This document shows, piece after piece, positions 54,825 to 64,000 of a stretch of DNA of 64,000 nt. Positions within the stretch are counted from its first letter, which is position 1. Each line of letters begins with the position of its first letter. Origin of the DNA: Amyelois transitella. Lineage: Eukaryota > Arthropoda > Insecta > Lepidoptera > Pyralidae. Under the pieces are notes generated by a model. It saw only the letters and a program-made list of their open reading frames with translations. It was not told the origin of the DNA and searched no databases. The stretch is from the NCBI RefSeq assembly GCF_032362555.1, contig NC_083515.1:8095001-8159000 (forward strand). Direction: 5' to 3'. The position numbers and the translations under genes were made by a program.

Positions 54825-57800
54825 ATGGCATTCCTAGGGAACTTACCGATTTTTGATCACAAAGTAAGCGAATGGCTTATATTCAAGGGTAAGTTGACGC
54901 AATTTATAAAGATCAACAGCGTTAAGGAAGAAAACCAAAGCGGTATTCTTTTAACTCATCTTGATGAAGAATCATATCGCTTGTTGCGTAATTTAGCGTA
55001 TCCCTTGGAATTGGACACATTAGGTTTCACAAGATTAATTGAGTTACTCGATAGTCATTTTAAACCAAGACAAGGCTCATTTGTTGACAAGGCGATATTT
55101 TACGGAGCTAGTAGAAGTCCAGGCGAGAAATTAGGAGACTGGGCGGCGCGACTGAGAGGTCTGGCAAGCTATTGCGACTTTGGCACCGCTTTGGAAACGA
55201 ATCTGAGGGATCGTTTCGTCCTCGGCTTGGGCGCCGGCCCGGAACGCGATAAGTTGTTTGAGCAAAATGCGTCGACGCTGACGTTGACGAGGGCTATAGA
55301 GTTAGCGGAGCAAGCGGCCTGTGCTAAGCAGGCGAAAGTCATGTGTAAAGAAGAATCTGCTATATTGAAGGAAGAGCCGATACTGCGAGCAAAATTTCAA
55401 ACCGGCCGAGGCGATCAACAGCGGCCCGGCGCGGCGCGCGGCGACGTAGCGGATATATCATGTCGTTGCTTGGTTTGCGGATTAAAAAATCACACAAGTG
55501 ACAAATGCCGCTACAAGACTTATAAATGCCAGAAATGTGGTGTCAAAGGCCATCTGAAGAAAGTGTGTACAGCGGCTAAAAAATCGTCCGACCATCAGAT
55601 TCATCATTGCAATTCGACAATGGAATATCAAGCCCCTGAAAACATTGCCTTGAATTGTGAGGAATGTCAAAATTTTAATTTGAGGTATGTAACCGATAAG
55701 CCAATTTTGATTGATGTTTGTTTAGGTGGTAAAATTATTTCCATGGAATTAGATTCAGGCTCTGGTAATAGCGTAATTTCCGAGAAATTGTATGAAAAAT
55801 ATTTTTCAACCTATAAATTGCACCAGAGTTATTTAAGAATGTGCCTATATGATGGAAGTAAAATAATTCCGTTAGGATATTTTACTATTGAAGTGTTCTA
55901 TAGTAATACAAAAAAGCAATTAAAGATTTTTGTAGTGAGAAATGGAGGTCCTCCTCTATTAGGTAGGGATTTTATGTCTGCATTTAATTTAGTGATAACA
56001 AGCGGCTTATGCTCTGTTACAAATAAGAATGAGTTAGAGCAATTACTGGCAAAGTTTTCGAACTTGTGGCGTGACGAGCTGGGTGCGTTTAATAAGTTTA
56101 AAGTTAAATTACAGCTTAAGGATAACTCCAATCCTAAATATTTTAAACCACGAAGTGTACCCTTTGCTCTCAGAGAAAAAGTAGAACAAGAAATTGATAG
56201 ATTAGTCAAGTTAGGTATTCTTGTTCCCGTTAACCATTCTGACTACGCTACACCTATTGTTCCCGTTTTAAAAAGCGATGGTCAAGTCAAGATTGCTGGT
56301 GATTTTTCAATTACATTAAACAAAGATCTTATTATTGATAAATATCCGTTACCTCGTATAGAGGAAGTGTTCGCGAAAATTGGAGGTGGTGAACGGTATA
56401 GTAAAATTGACTTAAAAAATGCCTACAATCAATTTTTATTAGAGGAATCGTCTCAGGATCTCACTACAATTAATACGCATAAAGGGCTTTTTAAATATAC
56501 TCGTTTAGTTTACGGCTTGGCGAACGCGCCGGCAATTTTTCAGAAGTCAATGGAGTCGTTGCTTTCAGGCATTAAAGGGGTAAGTGTCTGGTTGGATGAT
56601 ATTTGTATAACCGGATCAGATTCGGATATTCATTTAAAGAGACTGCACGAAGTTCTGAGTAGGCTGAATGATGCTGGATTAAGACTTCAAAAAGAAAAAT
56701 GCGAGTTTTTCAAGGAAAGCGTACAATACTTAGGTTATGTTATTAGCAAGGAAGGACTTCAAACTTGTCCCGATAAAGTGAAGGCTATTCTAAACGCGCC
56801 AGACCCGACTAACGTCAGTGAGGTAAAGAGGTTCTTAGGTGTAGTTAACTATTATAGAAATTTTATCCCTAATGCGTCTTCATTATTGAACCCTCTTCAC
56901 GAGCTATTGCGAAGTGATGTTCCGTGGGAGTGGGGAGAGCGACAACGGCGCAGCATGGCGGCCGTGCGCCGCGAGCTAGCCTCGGAGCGCGTGCTGGCGC
57001 ACTTCGACCCCGCCGCGCGGCTCGTGCTGAGCGTGGACGCCGGCCCGGCCGGGCTCGGCGCGGTGCTGGCTCAGCGGGCTGCTGACGGCGCCGAGCGGCC
57101 CCTGGCATATGCATCGCGATCCCTAGCGGCTAGCGAACGAAATTACAGCCAAATTCAAAAAGAGGCGACCGCCATTATATTTGGCGTCAAGCGATTTCAC
57201 CAGTATCTTTATGGCCGTGATGATCCTTTCATTTTAAAAACGGATCATAGGCCGCTAGTATCGATATTTAACAATAAGTCCGGTATACCGATAACTACAG
57301 CCTTGCGTTTGCAAAGGTATGCGATTATATTATCGGCTTATAATTATACAGTACAATATGTATCTAGCGAAAACAATGCAGTAGCAGATTTTTTTTCACG
57401 CGCTCCTTTACAGGTAAAGTCAATCGACGAAAATGGTAAGGATGTCGACAGTCTTTATGCCCTGAAATTTTTGGACGCGGCGTCACCGGCTACCGCCTTG
57501 AAAGATATCATACTAGCGACCCAACAAGATGAAACCATAATGACTGTAGTAAAATATTTGCAGTATGGTTGGCCCAGAAAAATTAGTTGTACGTCTGTTT
57601 TACCGTATTTCCAATGTAAATCGGATTTGCAGTTTGAGAATGGTTGTCTTTTGAGAGGACATAGGATAGTGATACCTTCAAAGCTTAGAAATAAGATGTT
57701 ACAGGAATTGCACGATTCCCACTTAGGTATAACCAAGAGTAAAAGTAATGCTCGTAGTAGAATGTGGTGGCCGGGCATCGACGGCGACATCGAGCGCTGG

Positions 57801-58925
57801 GTGGGAGCGTGTGCGGCGTGCGTGGCGGCGCGCGGGGCCCCGCCGCGCGACCCGCCCGCGCCCTGGCCCGCCGCCGCCCGCCCGTGGCAGCGCATACACA
57901 TCGACTATATGACTATAGGGCAAAGGGTATACTTGGTGGTTGTGGATTCACATAGCAAATGGTTGGAGTGTTTGTATATGCACAATGGAACTTCAACGAC
58001 CGCTTTAATTACTAAGCTTAAAGTATTATTTGCTACTTTTGGTATTCCAGACGTCTTAGTATCTGACAACGACACGAAAATAAATTCTCTCAAATTTAGG
58101 TCATTTTGCTCAGCAAATGGTATCAAATATATGACGTCACCTATTTACCACCCTCCTAGTAACGGACAAGCCGAAAACTCTGTCAGAACATGTAAAAAGA
58201 TGTTAAAATGTATACTTAAAGAAAATTTAAGTCTGTGCGAAATTCAGGAACATCTTTTAGGATATTTATTCAATTATAGAAATGCCGTGCATTGTACCAC
58301 CGGAGAAACGCCAGCCAAGTTAATGTTTGGTCGTAAACTTCGTACTCGTCTCGACCTTATTTTGCCATCGGAAAGAGAGCACAGCTCAGTGCCTGTGCCG
58401 GGTAGGCGATCGTTTGGTATAGGAGACAAGGTGTGGTGCCGATGGTATAGTGCGCGGATGGAAACTTGGCAACTAGGAATAATTAAAGAGAAAGTAGGTA
58501 ACAAAATGTACAAAATTTTTATAGATAGTTTAGATGAATATTGTATCAGGCATGTTGATCAACTGCTTAATTATACCGGCGGTGAGAATGAAGTAGCTGA
58601 TGGCCATCTGCTTGATGATGTTTCTTTTTCGAGTCCTGTTACTGCTGTCTCTTCCCAAGAACCGGCTGCGATAACTCAAAGTGATGAAACTCAAATGAGT
58701 TCACAACCTCAGCATGTAACAAATAATAGAGACAGGGAAGTTGGCAGAGACTGTGAGGAGGAGGAAAGTGAGAGAATCATTGAAATTGAAAATGACTCCT
58801 CAGCCGAGCATAGTTCTGAGCAAGTGCAGGGCGTCAGTAGCGATGCAACGGTGGTAGATCCGCCGGAAACTCTCACTCGCCCTAGACGAAATGTTCCACG
58901 GGTTGATTACAGAAAGTATTTGTAA
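54825..58925 (+). CDS. Gypsy Gag-Pol polyprotein
   Basis: 1,366 residues from ATG 45 nt after the LTR. Gag: residues ~1-200, then two CCHC knuckles at ~215-248 (CLVCGLKNHTSDKC, CQKCGVKGHLKKVC). Protease: LDSGSGNSV with the catalytic D at 310. Reverse transcriptase: YPLPRIEEVFAKIGGG, YSKIDLKNAYNQF, and the catalytic pair at 591-592 in VWLDDI (Trp where Tyr or Phe is usual). RNase H: LVLSVDAGPAGLGAVLAQ with D738. Integrase: zinc-binding H963, H966, C996, C999, then D1027, D1081 and E1117; the last two are 35 residues apart, the expected DD35E spacing. The C-terminal ~120 residues are Ser/Glu-rich. No env. GC content jumps sharply in three patches (55,140-55,450; 56,925-57,110; 57,765-57,900) inside an otherwise AT-rich frame. 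Confidence 0.95.
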   Translation: MAFLGNLPIFDHKVSEWLIFKGKLTQFIKINSVKEENQSGILLTHLDEESYRLLRNLAYPLELDTLGFTRLIELLDSHFKPRQGSFVDKAIFYGASRSPGEKLGDWAARLRGLASYCDFGTALETNLRDRFVLGLGAGPERDKLFEQNASTLTLTRAIELAEQAACAKQAKVMCKEESAILKEEPILRAKFQTGRGDQQRPGAARGDVADISCRCLVCGLKNHTSDKCRYKTYKCQKCGVKGHLKKVCTAAKKSSDHQIHHCNSTMEYQAPENIALNCEECQNFNLRYVTDKPILIDVCLGGKIISMELDSGSGNSVISEKLYEKYFSTYKLHQSYLRMCLYDGSKIIPLGYFTIEVFYSNTKKQLKIFVVRNGGPPLLGRDFMSAFNLVITSGLCSVTNKNELEQLLAKFSNLWRDELGAFNKFKVKLQLKDNSNPKYFKPRSVPFALREKVEQEIDRLVKLGILVPVNHSDYATPIVPVLKSDGQVKIAGDFSITLNKDLIIDKYPLPRIEEVFAKIGGGERYSKIDLKNAYNQFLLEESSQDLTTINTHKGLFKYTRLVYGLANAPAIFQKSMESLLSGIKGVSVWLDDICITGSDSDIHLKRLHEVLSRLNDAGLRLQKEKCEFFKESVQYLGYVISKEGLQTCPDKVKAILNAPDPTNVSEVKRFLGVVNYYRNFIPNASSLLNPLHELLRSDVPWEWGERQRRSMAAVRRELASERVLAHFDPAARLVLSVDAGPAGLGAVLAQRAADGAERPLAYASRSLAASERNYSQIQKEATAIIFGVKRFHQYLYGRDDPFILKTDHRPLVSIFNNKSGIPITTALRLQRYAIILSAYNYTVQYVSSENNAVADFFSRAPLQVKSIDENGKDVDSLYALKFLDAASPATALKDIILATQQDETIMTVVKYLQYGWPRKISCTSVLPYFQCKSDLQFENGCLLRGHRIVIPSKLRNKMLQELHDSHLGITKSKSNARSRMWWPGIDGDIERWVGACAACVAARGAPPRDPPAPWPAAARPWQRIHIDYMTIGQRVYLVVVDSHSKWLECLYMHNGTSTTALITKLKVLFATFGIPDVLVSDNDTKINSLKFRSFCSANGIKYMTSPIYHPPSNGQAENSVRTCKKMLKCILKENLSLCEIQEHLLGYLFNYRNAVHCTTGETPAKLMFGRKLRTRLDLILPSEREHSSVPVPGRRSFGIGDKVWCRWYSARMETWQLGIIKEKVGNKMYKIFIDSLDEYCIRHVDQLLNYTGGENEVADGHLLDDVSFSSPVTAVSSQEPAAITQSDETQMSSQPQHVTNNRDREVGRDCEEEESERIIEIENDSSAEHSSEQVQGVSSDATVVDPPETLTRPRRNVPRVDYRKYL

Positions 58926-59022
58926 TTAATATCTACTAATTTAACAAGTTGTTATTTTTAGTTTAAATGTATCTAATAAGTATTATGATTAATGTACATA
59001 ATTTTCAACAGGTTCTTAAAAT

Positions 59023-59035
59023 AAGTGTGGAGGAA
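59023..59035 (+). other. Polypurine tract
   Basis: AAGTGTGGAGGAA directly precedes the 3' LTR, the expected site of plus-strand priming. It is a mostly purine run with two T. Confidence 0.7.
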
Positions 59036-59210
59036 TGATATATATGTTCAAAGAAGTTTGAAATGTTATACAAACTCTTTCTTGTTATGTTCTTGTTTAT
59101 CTGTGGTGCGGCGTCCCATGCGCGCGCATCTTGAAAATACATGTCATTCGTGTCCAAGCTATCCTGTGGTTTTATTGTATGATTATTTATAAATATCTAT
59201 AAATATATCA
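59036..59210 (+). repeat. 3' LTR of gypsy element
   Basis: 175 bp. I saw no difference from the 5' LTR by eye. Followed by the duplication GCAAC. Confidence 0.95.
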
Positions 59211-59290
59211 GCAACTCTATATATTATGGAACAACAAAAATTTATTTATCTTTATACAGATATTACAACTACTACTACAATATTATACAC

Positions 59291-59500
59291 CTTCCTCCTG
59301 GCTTTAGTCCCAGTTGCATCCTCACCACTCTGGAGAGGAGCCCGGGGTATGCTTTTGACCACAGATCCTAGATTAGGTGAGTCAGGTTTTTACACGAAGC
59401 GACTCTCGTCTTACCTCCGCAACCTTTGCAGGAGAACCTCACCCGTATTGGATCGATCATGGGTACACATCCAGTTGTGTGCATGTTGCATGCAGTGCAT
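59291..59500 (+). repeat. Dispersed repeat with GGAGAGGAGCCCGGGG core, longer copy
   Basis: Shares its first ~70 bp with 6,340-6,440 and continues with GATTAGGTGAGTCAGGTTTT, ACCTCCGCAACC and TTGGATCGATCATGGGT. Non-coding. Confidence 0.65.
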
Positions 59501-59524
59501 GTATCGGTATGTATTCTAACTAAC

Positions 59525-59600
59525 TAACTTCGAAAATAGTCATTGCCTTTCTGCGCATCACACATTTTACCCGGGAATCTTACCAACGGCGCTCTTAGTT
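59525..59600 (-). mobile_element. SINE-B remnant
   Basis: CTTCGAAAATAGTCATTGCC and TCTGCGCATCACACATTTTA parallel 53,746-53,855, with an internal deletion removing the B-box. Confidence 0.5.
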
Positions 59601-60122
59601 CAATATTACCTATACACCATTTTTAATTTATTAAAATGTTTTACCCCATTTATTTGTTGTTTATTAAGAACAACACTAATATAATCATAGTTTTTCATAT
59701 TTTAGTGTTATCTTATTAATTGTGCATATGAAATGCACCTTTCAATAGCTGAAGGGAGATAATGACAATAAAATAACCGTTTTACCAGTTTCTTTAAAAA
59801 ACAAAACACTTTACCCACCTACCTATGTACTTTGGTTTTCTTTCTTCGGAGTAGAATCTTCTGTTCATTAGTTATTAAAAAAGCCACTACGACCTACTCC
59901 CATTTCAGCACAATTGCAACCACAAAAAAGCGAAACAAAAAAATCAAAATTCCTAAATTTCTGGTTTGTTGGTAAAACTTATTACGTATTCTCGGTAAAA
60001 GTATATTTTCAAACTTCGTACTGTCAACTAATTAAAATTATGAAGGAATTTAAGAAGGTAAATAAATATACAAAGGGGGATTTAATCATAAACTTTATAT
60101 ACGCTTAAACCATTAAACCTAG
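59601..60122. other. Intergenic, no recognised feature
   Basis: AT-rich. It may include the 3' UTR of the possible gene that ends at 60,123. Confidence 0.35.
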
Positions 60123-60898
60123 TTATTGTTTCCTCGAATTTTCGACAAACGGTGAATCATATCTTTTGAAATATCTCTTCACTTCTCTGTCGCCTCTTAG
60201 GTGTCGTTTAACTTCTGTATTTAGTACCCTAATTATATCTGCAGTGGACGCACTAAAGGGCACTAAACGAGCGAGACCAATGAAAGATTCACGTTCTTTA
60301 TCCAATTCGTCAGCAAGCTAAAAAAAAAATATTTCCTTTCTTGATTGTATTGTCAGGCACTTTAATAACAATAGTCTTCGCAGCTCGCGGCTAACTGTAA
60401 TACTCGAATAGCTACAAGGCCCGAACCTTTATTAATAGAAATTAACAAAATCAGTTTAGTAATTTAACTGTGAAGAGATAACAAACAAACAAACTTACTT
60501 TAGCAATAATATAAGTTGAAATGTTACTGGCTGGATTAAGGCCCTTAGCATAGCTGCGGACTCGCAATTGTAAAGTTGTGAATTGAATGTCATAATTGAC
60601 ATGCAAAATAAAAAGACTAGTATTATTTCGAATGTTACATTTTAAAAAAAACTTTTCAGGATTAACTTTATATCTTACCGAGAAGGCTATTGTAAATAGA
60701 AAACATTTCACTGAAAACCAATACATTACTTGTCCATAGTGTTTCACAAAAACGCGTTATCGCCAATAAATTCTTGTAACATTTTTCAAACAATGCATTT
60801 ACTACACAATAACTGTTAAAGAATAACGATTTCATGCACCTATCGCTATAGTATAATGTAACGCAATTTGACATAAAAATGTAAGTAGTTTTAAACCT
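60123..60898 (-). CDS. Possible 3' exons of an unidentified gene
   Basis: The strongest piece is 60,123-60,317 (-): 64 codons plus stop, opening directly after a TTTTTTTTTAG acceptor, in phase 0. It is protein-like and charged: LADELDKERESFIGLARL, PFSASTADIIRVL, KRHLRGDREVKRYFKRY. Upstream, an AAA|GTAAGT donor at 60,499 ends a compatible frame reading SYAKGLNPASNISTYIIAK; its acceptor is uncertain (60,560 would fit phase). A third candidate exon, 60,679-60,898, has a polypyrimidine acceptor and a CG|GTAAG donor, and contains NALFEKCYKNLLAITRFCET. I recognise no family, and further 5' exons are not found. It follows deoxyhypusine hydroxylase on the same strand. The terminal exon is fairly credible, the others less so. 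Confidence 0.35.
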
Positions 60899-61852
60899 CT
60901 AATAAAAAAAACGCTAGGTATAGAAATAGGTTTTCGTTCGGCCCATTATTTTCAGCTCGTTTAAGAAAAAAATGCTCTTGATATTTAAAGATAAAAAGAA
61001 ATAAAATAACAATTTAACAAGTAACAATGAATTTATTTCATAAAAATATTTTCGTCAATTTTATTATGATAAAGTATAAAAACTATTTATTAATACACGC
61101 ATATTAGGTAGATTTTAGAACAAATCTCTTCTGTCGTAGTAGGATAAAAAACGGTTTCCAATAATAAGTTTAAAAGAAGAGAAGAGTTTTGCAAAAATTA
61201 GCATAATAAGCGACTTAATTGTGTTGTTATACAATTGCATGAAATAATCCCATGAAGAGTTTATGTTCGGCACCCTAATACTATCCGAAATGATATACCT
61301 ATGTTTCATAAAATGGACACTGGCTACAAAAAAATTAGGTCTGCCTTTACTACCTACAAGGCGGTAACAGTATTTTTGTTAATTCCCGAAGGCTCTGCTC
61401 TGGGCAAAACCTTGTGTCTACATTTATTGTGTGTATAAATTGGGAAAGATATTTTTTTAAGGAATTGGAAAACCCTAATAAAAACCTAGACACTTAAAAT
61501 TATAAAATACTTCTAGCATCAAAATATGATGATAACCTATAATGCTTACGTGAATTATCATTTTTAATATTAATGCCGTAATTAAAAAGAATACAAGATT
61601 AAAAGATGTGCCATATAATGTGATTTAATTTTGTTTAGTGATGTTATTATTTCACCAACGTTTATTTGGTCATTAGTTATTTCACCAAAGTTGTCATGAG
61701 TGTAAATTCAGAAGTACTAATACAAATAATTTTGTTAACATCGTGGCTTTTCACATGAATTAAATTCGCGTGACGCGACGGTCGAAACGATGCGAACCAT
61801 CCATCGGTTCCCGATGCGTCTATATATTTACGATTTTTGCATAGATAGAAAG
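60899..61852. other. Spacer downstream of deoxyhypusine hydroxylase
   Basis: AT-rich. AATAAA on the minus strand at 61,661-61,666 lies ~190 nt past the deoxyhypusine hydroxylase stop and is a candidate polyadenylation signal. The minus frame 61,115-61,309 is I/L/F/N-rich and not convincing. Confidence 0.4.
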
Positions 61853-63760
61853 CTACCCTTGTACTGTGAGCAAGGTATTGGCGTACTGGAATTCCGGGCT
61901 ATTCTCGTACTCCGACATGTCTAATGCTACTTCGCAGCTCTCCCGGACCACGGGCCGGGGGTCCTTTAGATATCTGAAAAAAACAAAATATACATATTAC
62001 TTTACCATAACAATGTGTATATACCATACTAACGACTAATTCCCAGTTTCCCGATTTTAACCAAACCGAAGAATAGGCATAAAATTTTTGAGTTTACGTG
62101 AATAGAAAGTTGACTTTTTGTCCTTCAAGGAGAAACCCAGGATCCATCTAAAACCATTAAACAGGAGTGGATATGTAGTTATTACTATTACACTAAATAA
62201 CTCCCCTCTGTCTACCATGACCCGGTTATTAGAGGTACCTAACATAATTTGAATTAAGACTTGTTGGTATTTTATGGAGTGGTCATTTTCTAAAATACCA
62301 GGAACCTCACAACAATAAATAGAGCACTACATAGGTTAATAAAAATAATTTACTTACTTCTTCAGAACTGCAGTACATTCTTCAGTGGCAATAGAGCCAA
62401 GAGCCTCTGCTGCCTCATGCCGAACCATTTCATGCTCCGCTGTGTCTTCCAATGTTTTTATGAGGAATGGCACACTCCTCTCATCCTGCATTTGACCAAA
62501 TACAAATGCTACTTCGTGTCTGAATAGGGCACTGGTTGCTTGGAATCCTAGAATTTGAAGAAAAAGTAATATTATTGTAATGTGTAGGTTATATCAAATA
62601 TTGTGAAGTTTCTGGCAGAGAACACATCCACTGGTGTTTATCCTGGCTATATTTTTTATGTGGTAGGGCCCTTGAACACAAAGTCGAACTTGCTTTATTA
62701 ATTATATAGAATATAGAAAACTAATAAATCATCACTTGCACCTTTTCTTTTCATTAGCAGTAAAACAGGAAATAACATTTCAGCTGATAATGCACTTAAA
62801 AAGAAAACAAACTATATAAAAAATATTAAAAATAAAAAAAACAATCAATACCTTTTCCTAATGCATTAATACTCTCAGTTGTTGCCATGTTTCTCAAACT
62901 GAACATGGCCCTGTATCTCTCATACAACTGCCTGCTTTCATCCATCAAAATAGCAGTTAATTTCTCCACATCATTATCCGCACTCGGAGGAGCTGGGTCT
63001 ATAGAAGAATACGGACTTTTTGATAGACTCTCTTTGCTACCATCTCCAGCTACCCAATTGAGCCGTTCTAAAGCTATCTGACAGGTCTCTGCTACTTCGA
63101 CCGCTGGGTCATTTTTATATTTCTCTAGTAGCGTTCGTAGATCAGGGTCACCAATTGCACCGAGTGCCTCACCTGAAAATTACAAATAATTTGTATCAGT
63201 TTCACCAATTGTCATAACATCAATGACAGGCATACAATCCAGCAATAAAATAATGGTAAAAGAAAGCTGTTACTTTGTAAGATCCAAGGAAATTGTATGA
63301 AATGAAAACTAGGGTTCGAAGTGAAGAACTAGGGTTCGAGTACTGTATGTCTTATATTTTATATACCTTTAACTCACTACAAGTTTACAATAATTTTAAA
63401 ATGCAATAATTGTAATCATAAAGTACCGTAATCATCTTATCAAATACGTGATGATAAAACACTTAACAAGTGAATCTTACCGGCCTCGTGGCGGACGATC
63501 GGATCCTGATTTTTATCTTCTAACACACTCCTGAGGATGGGAATAGCTTTTTTATCCTGCATTTGCCCTAAACAATATGCTAACTCATGTTTCAAAAGCA
63601 CAGATTCGTCAACAAAACATGTACTAATGCATTCTATAGCGGTGCTCCCACCCAAGTTTCTGAGAGTGAAAAGCGCTCTAAAACGCTCTTTCATAGGTCT
63701 GGAAGGATCATTTAAGACCTTGCCGATATTCCTTACAGCATTTTCACTTACTTCTGCCAT
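61853..63760 (-). CDS. DOHH: Deoxyhypusine hydroxylase (DOHH, nero homologue)
   Basis: Four coding exons: 63,760-63,481, 63,172-62,852, 62,547-62,358 and 61,973-61,853, all with GT-AG introns in phases 1, 1 and 2, giving 303 residues (animal DOHH is ~302). The enzyme hydroxylates deoxyhypusine on eIF5A, completing hypusine, and works in the cytoplasm with a di-iron centre. The fold is eight HEAT-like repeats in two halves. All four His-Glu metal pairs are present: H58/E59 ([14 protein letters not shown]), H91/E92 (IVRHEAG, split by intron 1), H211/E212 ([14 protein letters not shown]) and H244/E245 ([12 protein letters not shown]). A variable linker (~residues 135-160) joins the halves. The start [10 protein letters not shown] fits homologues. 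The first three donors include GTAAG or GTATTG. Intron 3 (61,974-62,357) holds a SINE-A scrap. No frameshift or missing residue is seen. Confidence 0.95.
62272..62315 (-). mobile_element. SINE-A scrap inside DOHH intron 3
   Basis: TGGAGTGGTCATTTTCTAAA and ACCAGGAACCTCACAACA recall the SINE-A 5' end in minus orientation, i.e. co-oriented with the gene. Confidence 0.45.
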
Positions 63761-64000
63761 TATATCGAACTGAATTTAATAATTTTATCACGAAAATACA
63801 CGAAATACTAAATGGTATGCATACAGTGTTTACCTTGTTTGTGGCTTGTTTTCCAACACATGCAGTGCACGATGTGTAGTATGACAACACTTACGATAAA
63901 TTTACCCTAATCTTTTTCTGAATATCCCCAAAATAGTAAAGTAAAAGTTATTTCAGGCTTTGGAAGCCCACACCTTCAAGCAAGTTGAAAGTTTTATTAC
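63761..64000. other. Upstream region of DOHH
   Basis: Should contain the promoter and 5' UTR of the gene. I see no TATA box or other element that I can support. Confidence 0.35.

Larger units (their letters stand above)
54606..59210 (+). mobile_element. Intact Ty3/gypsy (mag-like) LTR retrotransposon
   Basis: 4,605 bp, flanked by the 5-bp duplication GCAAC (54,601-54,605; 59,211-59,215). Two 175-bp LTRs start TGATATATATG and end AATATATCA and look identical throughout. Internal order is primer-binding site, one uninterrupted gag-pol frame and a polypurine tract. The domain order protease-RT-RNase H-integrase is that of Ty3/gypsy elements; absence of a gag/pol frameshift and an env, short LTRs and the integrase style fit the mag lineage. 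Identical LTRs and an open frame indicate recent insertion and possible activity. A decayed related LTR is at 2.6 kb. Confidence 0.95.

Noticed and set aside
57455..57923. Minus-strand frames within the gypsy element
   Set aside because: Shadows of the GC-rich integrase segment of gag-pol.
58500..58925. Envelope gene in the gypsy element
   Set aside because: After the integrase only a Ser/Glu-rich tail remains in the same frame; there is no further ORF before the 3' LTR and no membrane segment.
60451..60747. 98-codon minus frame read as one exon
   Set aside because: It runs through two good splice donors. The phase-compatible spliced reading is more plausible, though still unproven.

Overview
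This window looks like a repeat-rich, AT-rich stretch of a lepidopteran (moth) chromosome. The evidence is a compact four-exon animal gene with GT-AG introns, an R1-clade non-LTR retrotransposon, a mag-like Ty3/gypsy element, and dispersed repeats with TATG-type tails of a kind I associate with moths. The species is not identifiable by eye. Most of the first 60 kb is mobile-element debris with no convincing host gene.

Layout. At 0.4-6.4 kb there are fragments of an abundant ~260 bp retroposon ('SINE-A', my label), 3' ends of a LINE ('LINE-T', my label), and a decayed LTR. At 6,847-12,923 lies a full-length R1-clade element on the minus strand with a 14-15 bp target-site duplication, a 32-nt poly(A), ORF1 (Gag with zinc knuckles) and ORF2 (endonuclease-RT). 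At its exact 5' end is a sequence that folds as a hepatitis-delta-like self-cleaving ribozyme. At 13.4-14.0 kb there is a long palindrome whose upstream part recurs at 18.8 kb. At 15,821-18,066 is a 5'-truncated LINE-T copy with an open RT frame and a 12-bp duplication. At 19-54 kb there are scattered SINE-A copies, tRNA-like SINE copies, other dispersed families, a Jockey-like fragment (36.9-37.4 kb), a GTAGCA minisatellite (32.3 kb) and simple repeats. At 54,606-59,210 is an intact Ty3/gypsy element with two identical-looking 175-bp LTRs, a 5-bp duplication and one 1,366-aa gag-pol frame, which suggests recent insertion. At 60.1-60.9 kb are possible exons of an unidentified gene. At 61,853-63,760 is a complete deoxyhypusine hydroxylase gene on the minus strand.

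How the parts relate. SINE-A and LINE-T share their 3' terminus (a CTG-CTACCCC...CGTGATT core followed by TATG repeats), which suggests that SINE-A is mobilised by LINE-T machinery. The R1-clade element begins with its ribozyme and places ORF2 after ORF1 through an ATGA overlap. This is consistent with release from a host transcript by self-cleavage and coupled translation. It carries two apparent frameshifts, so this copy is probably dead, whereas the gypsy element appears intact. The only confident host gene, deoxyhypusine hydroxylase, completes hypusine formation on eIF5A.
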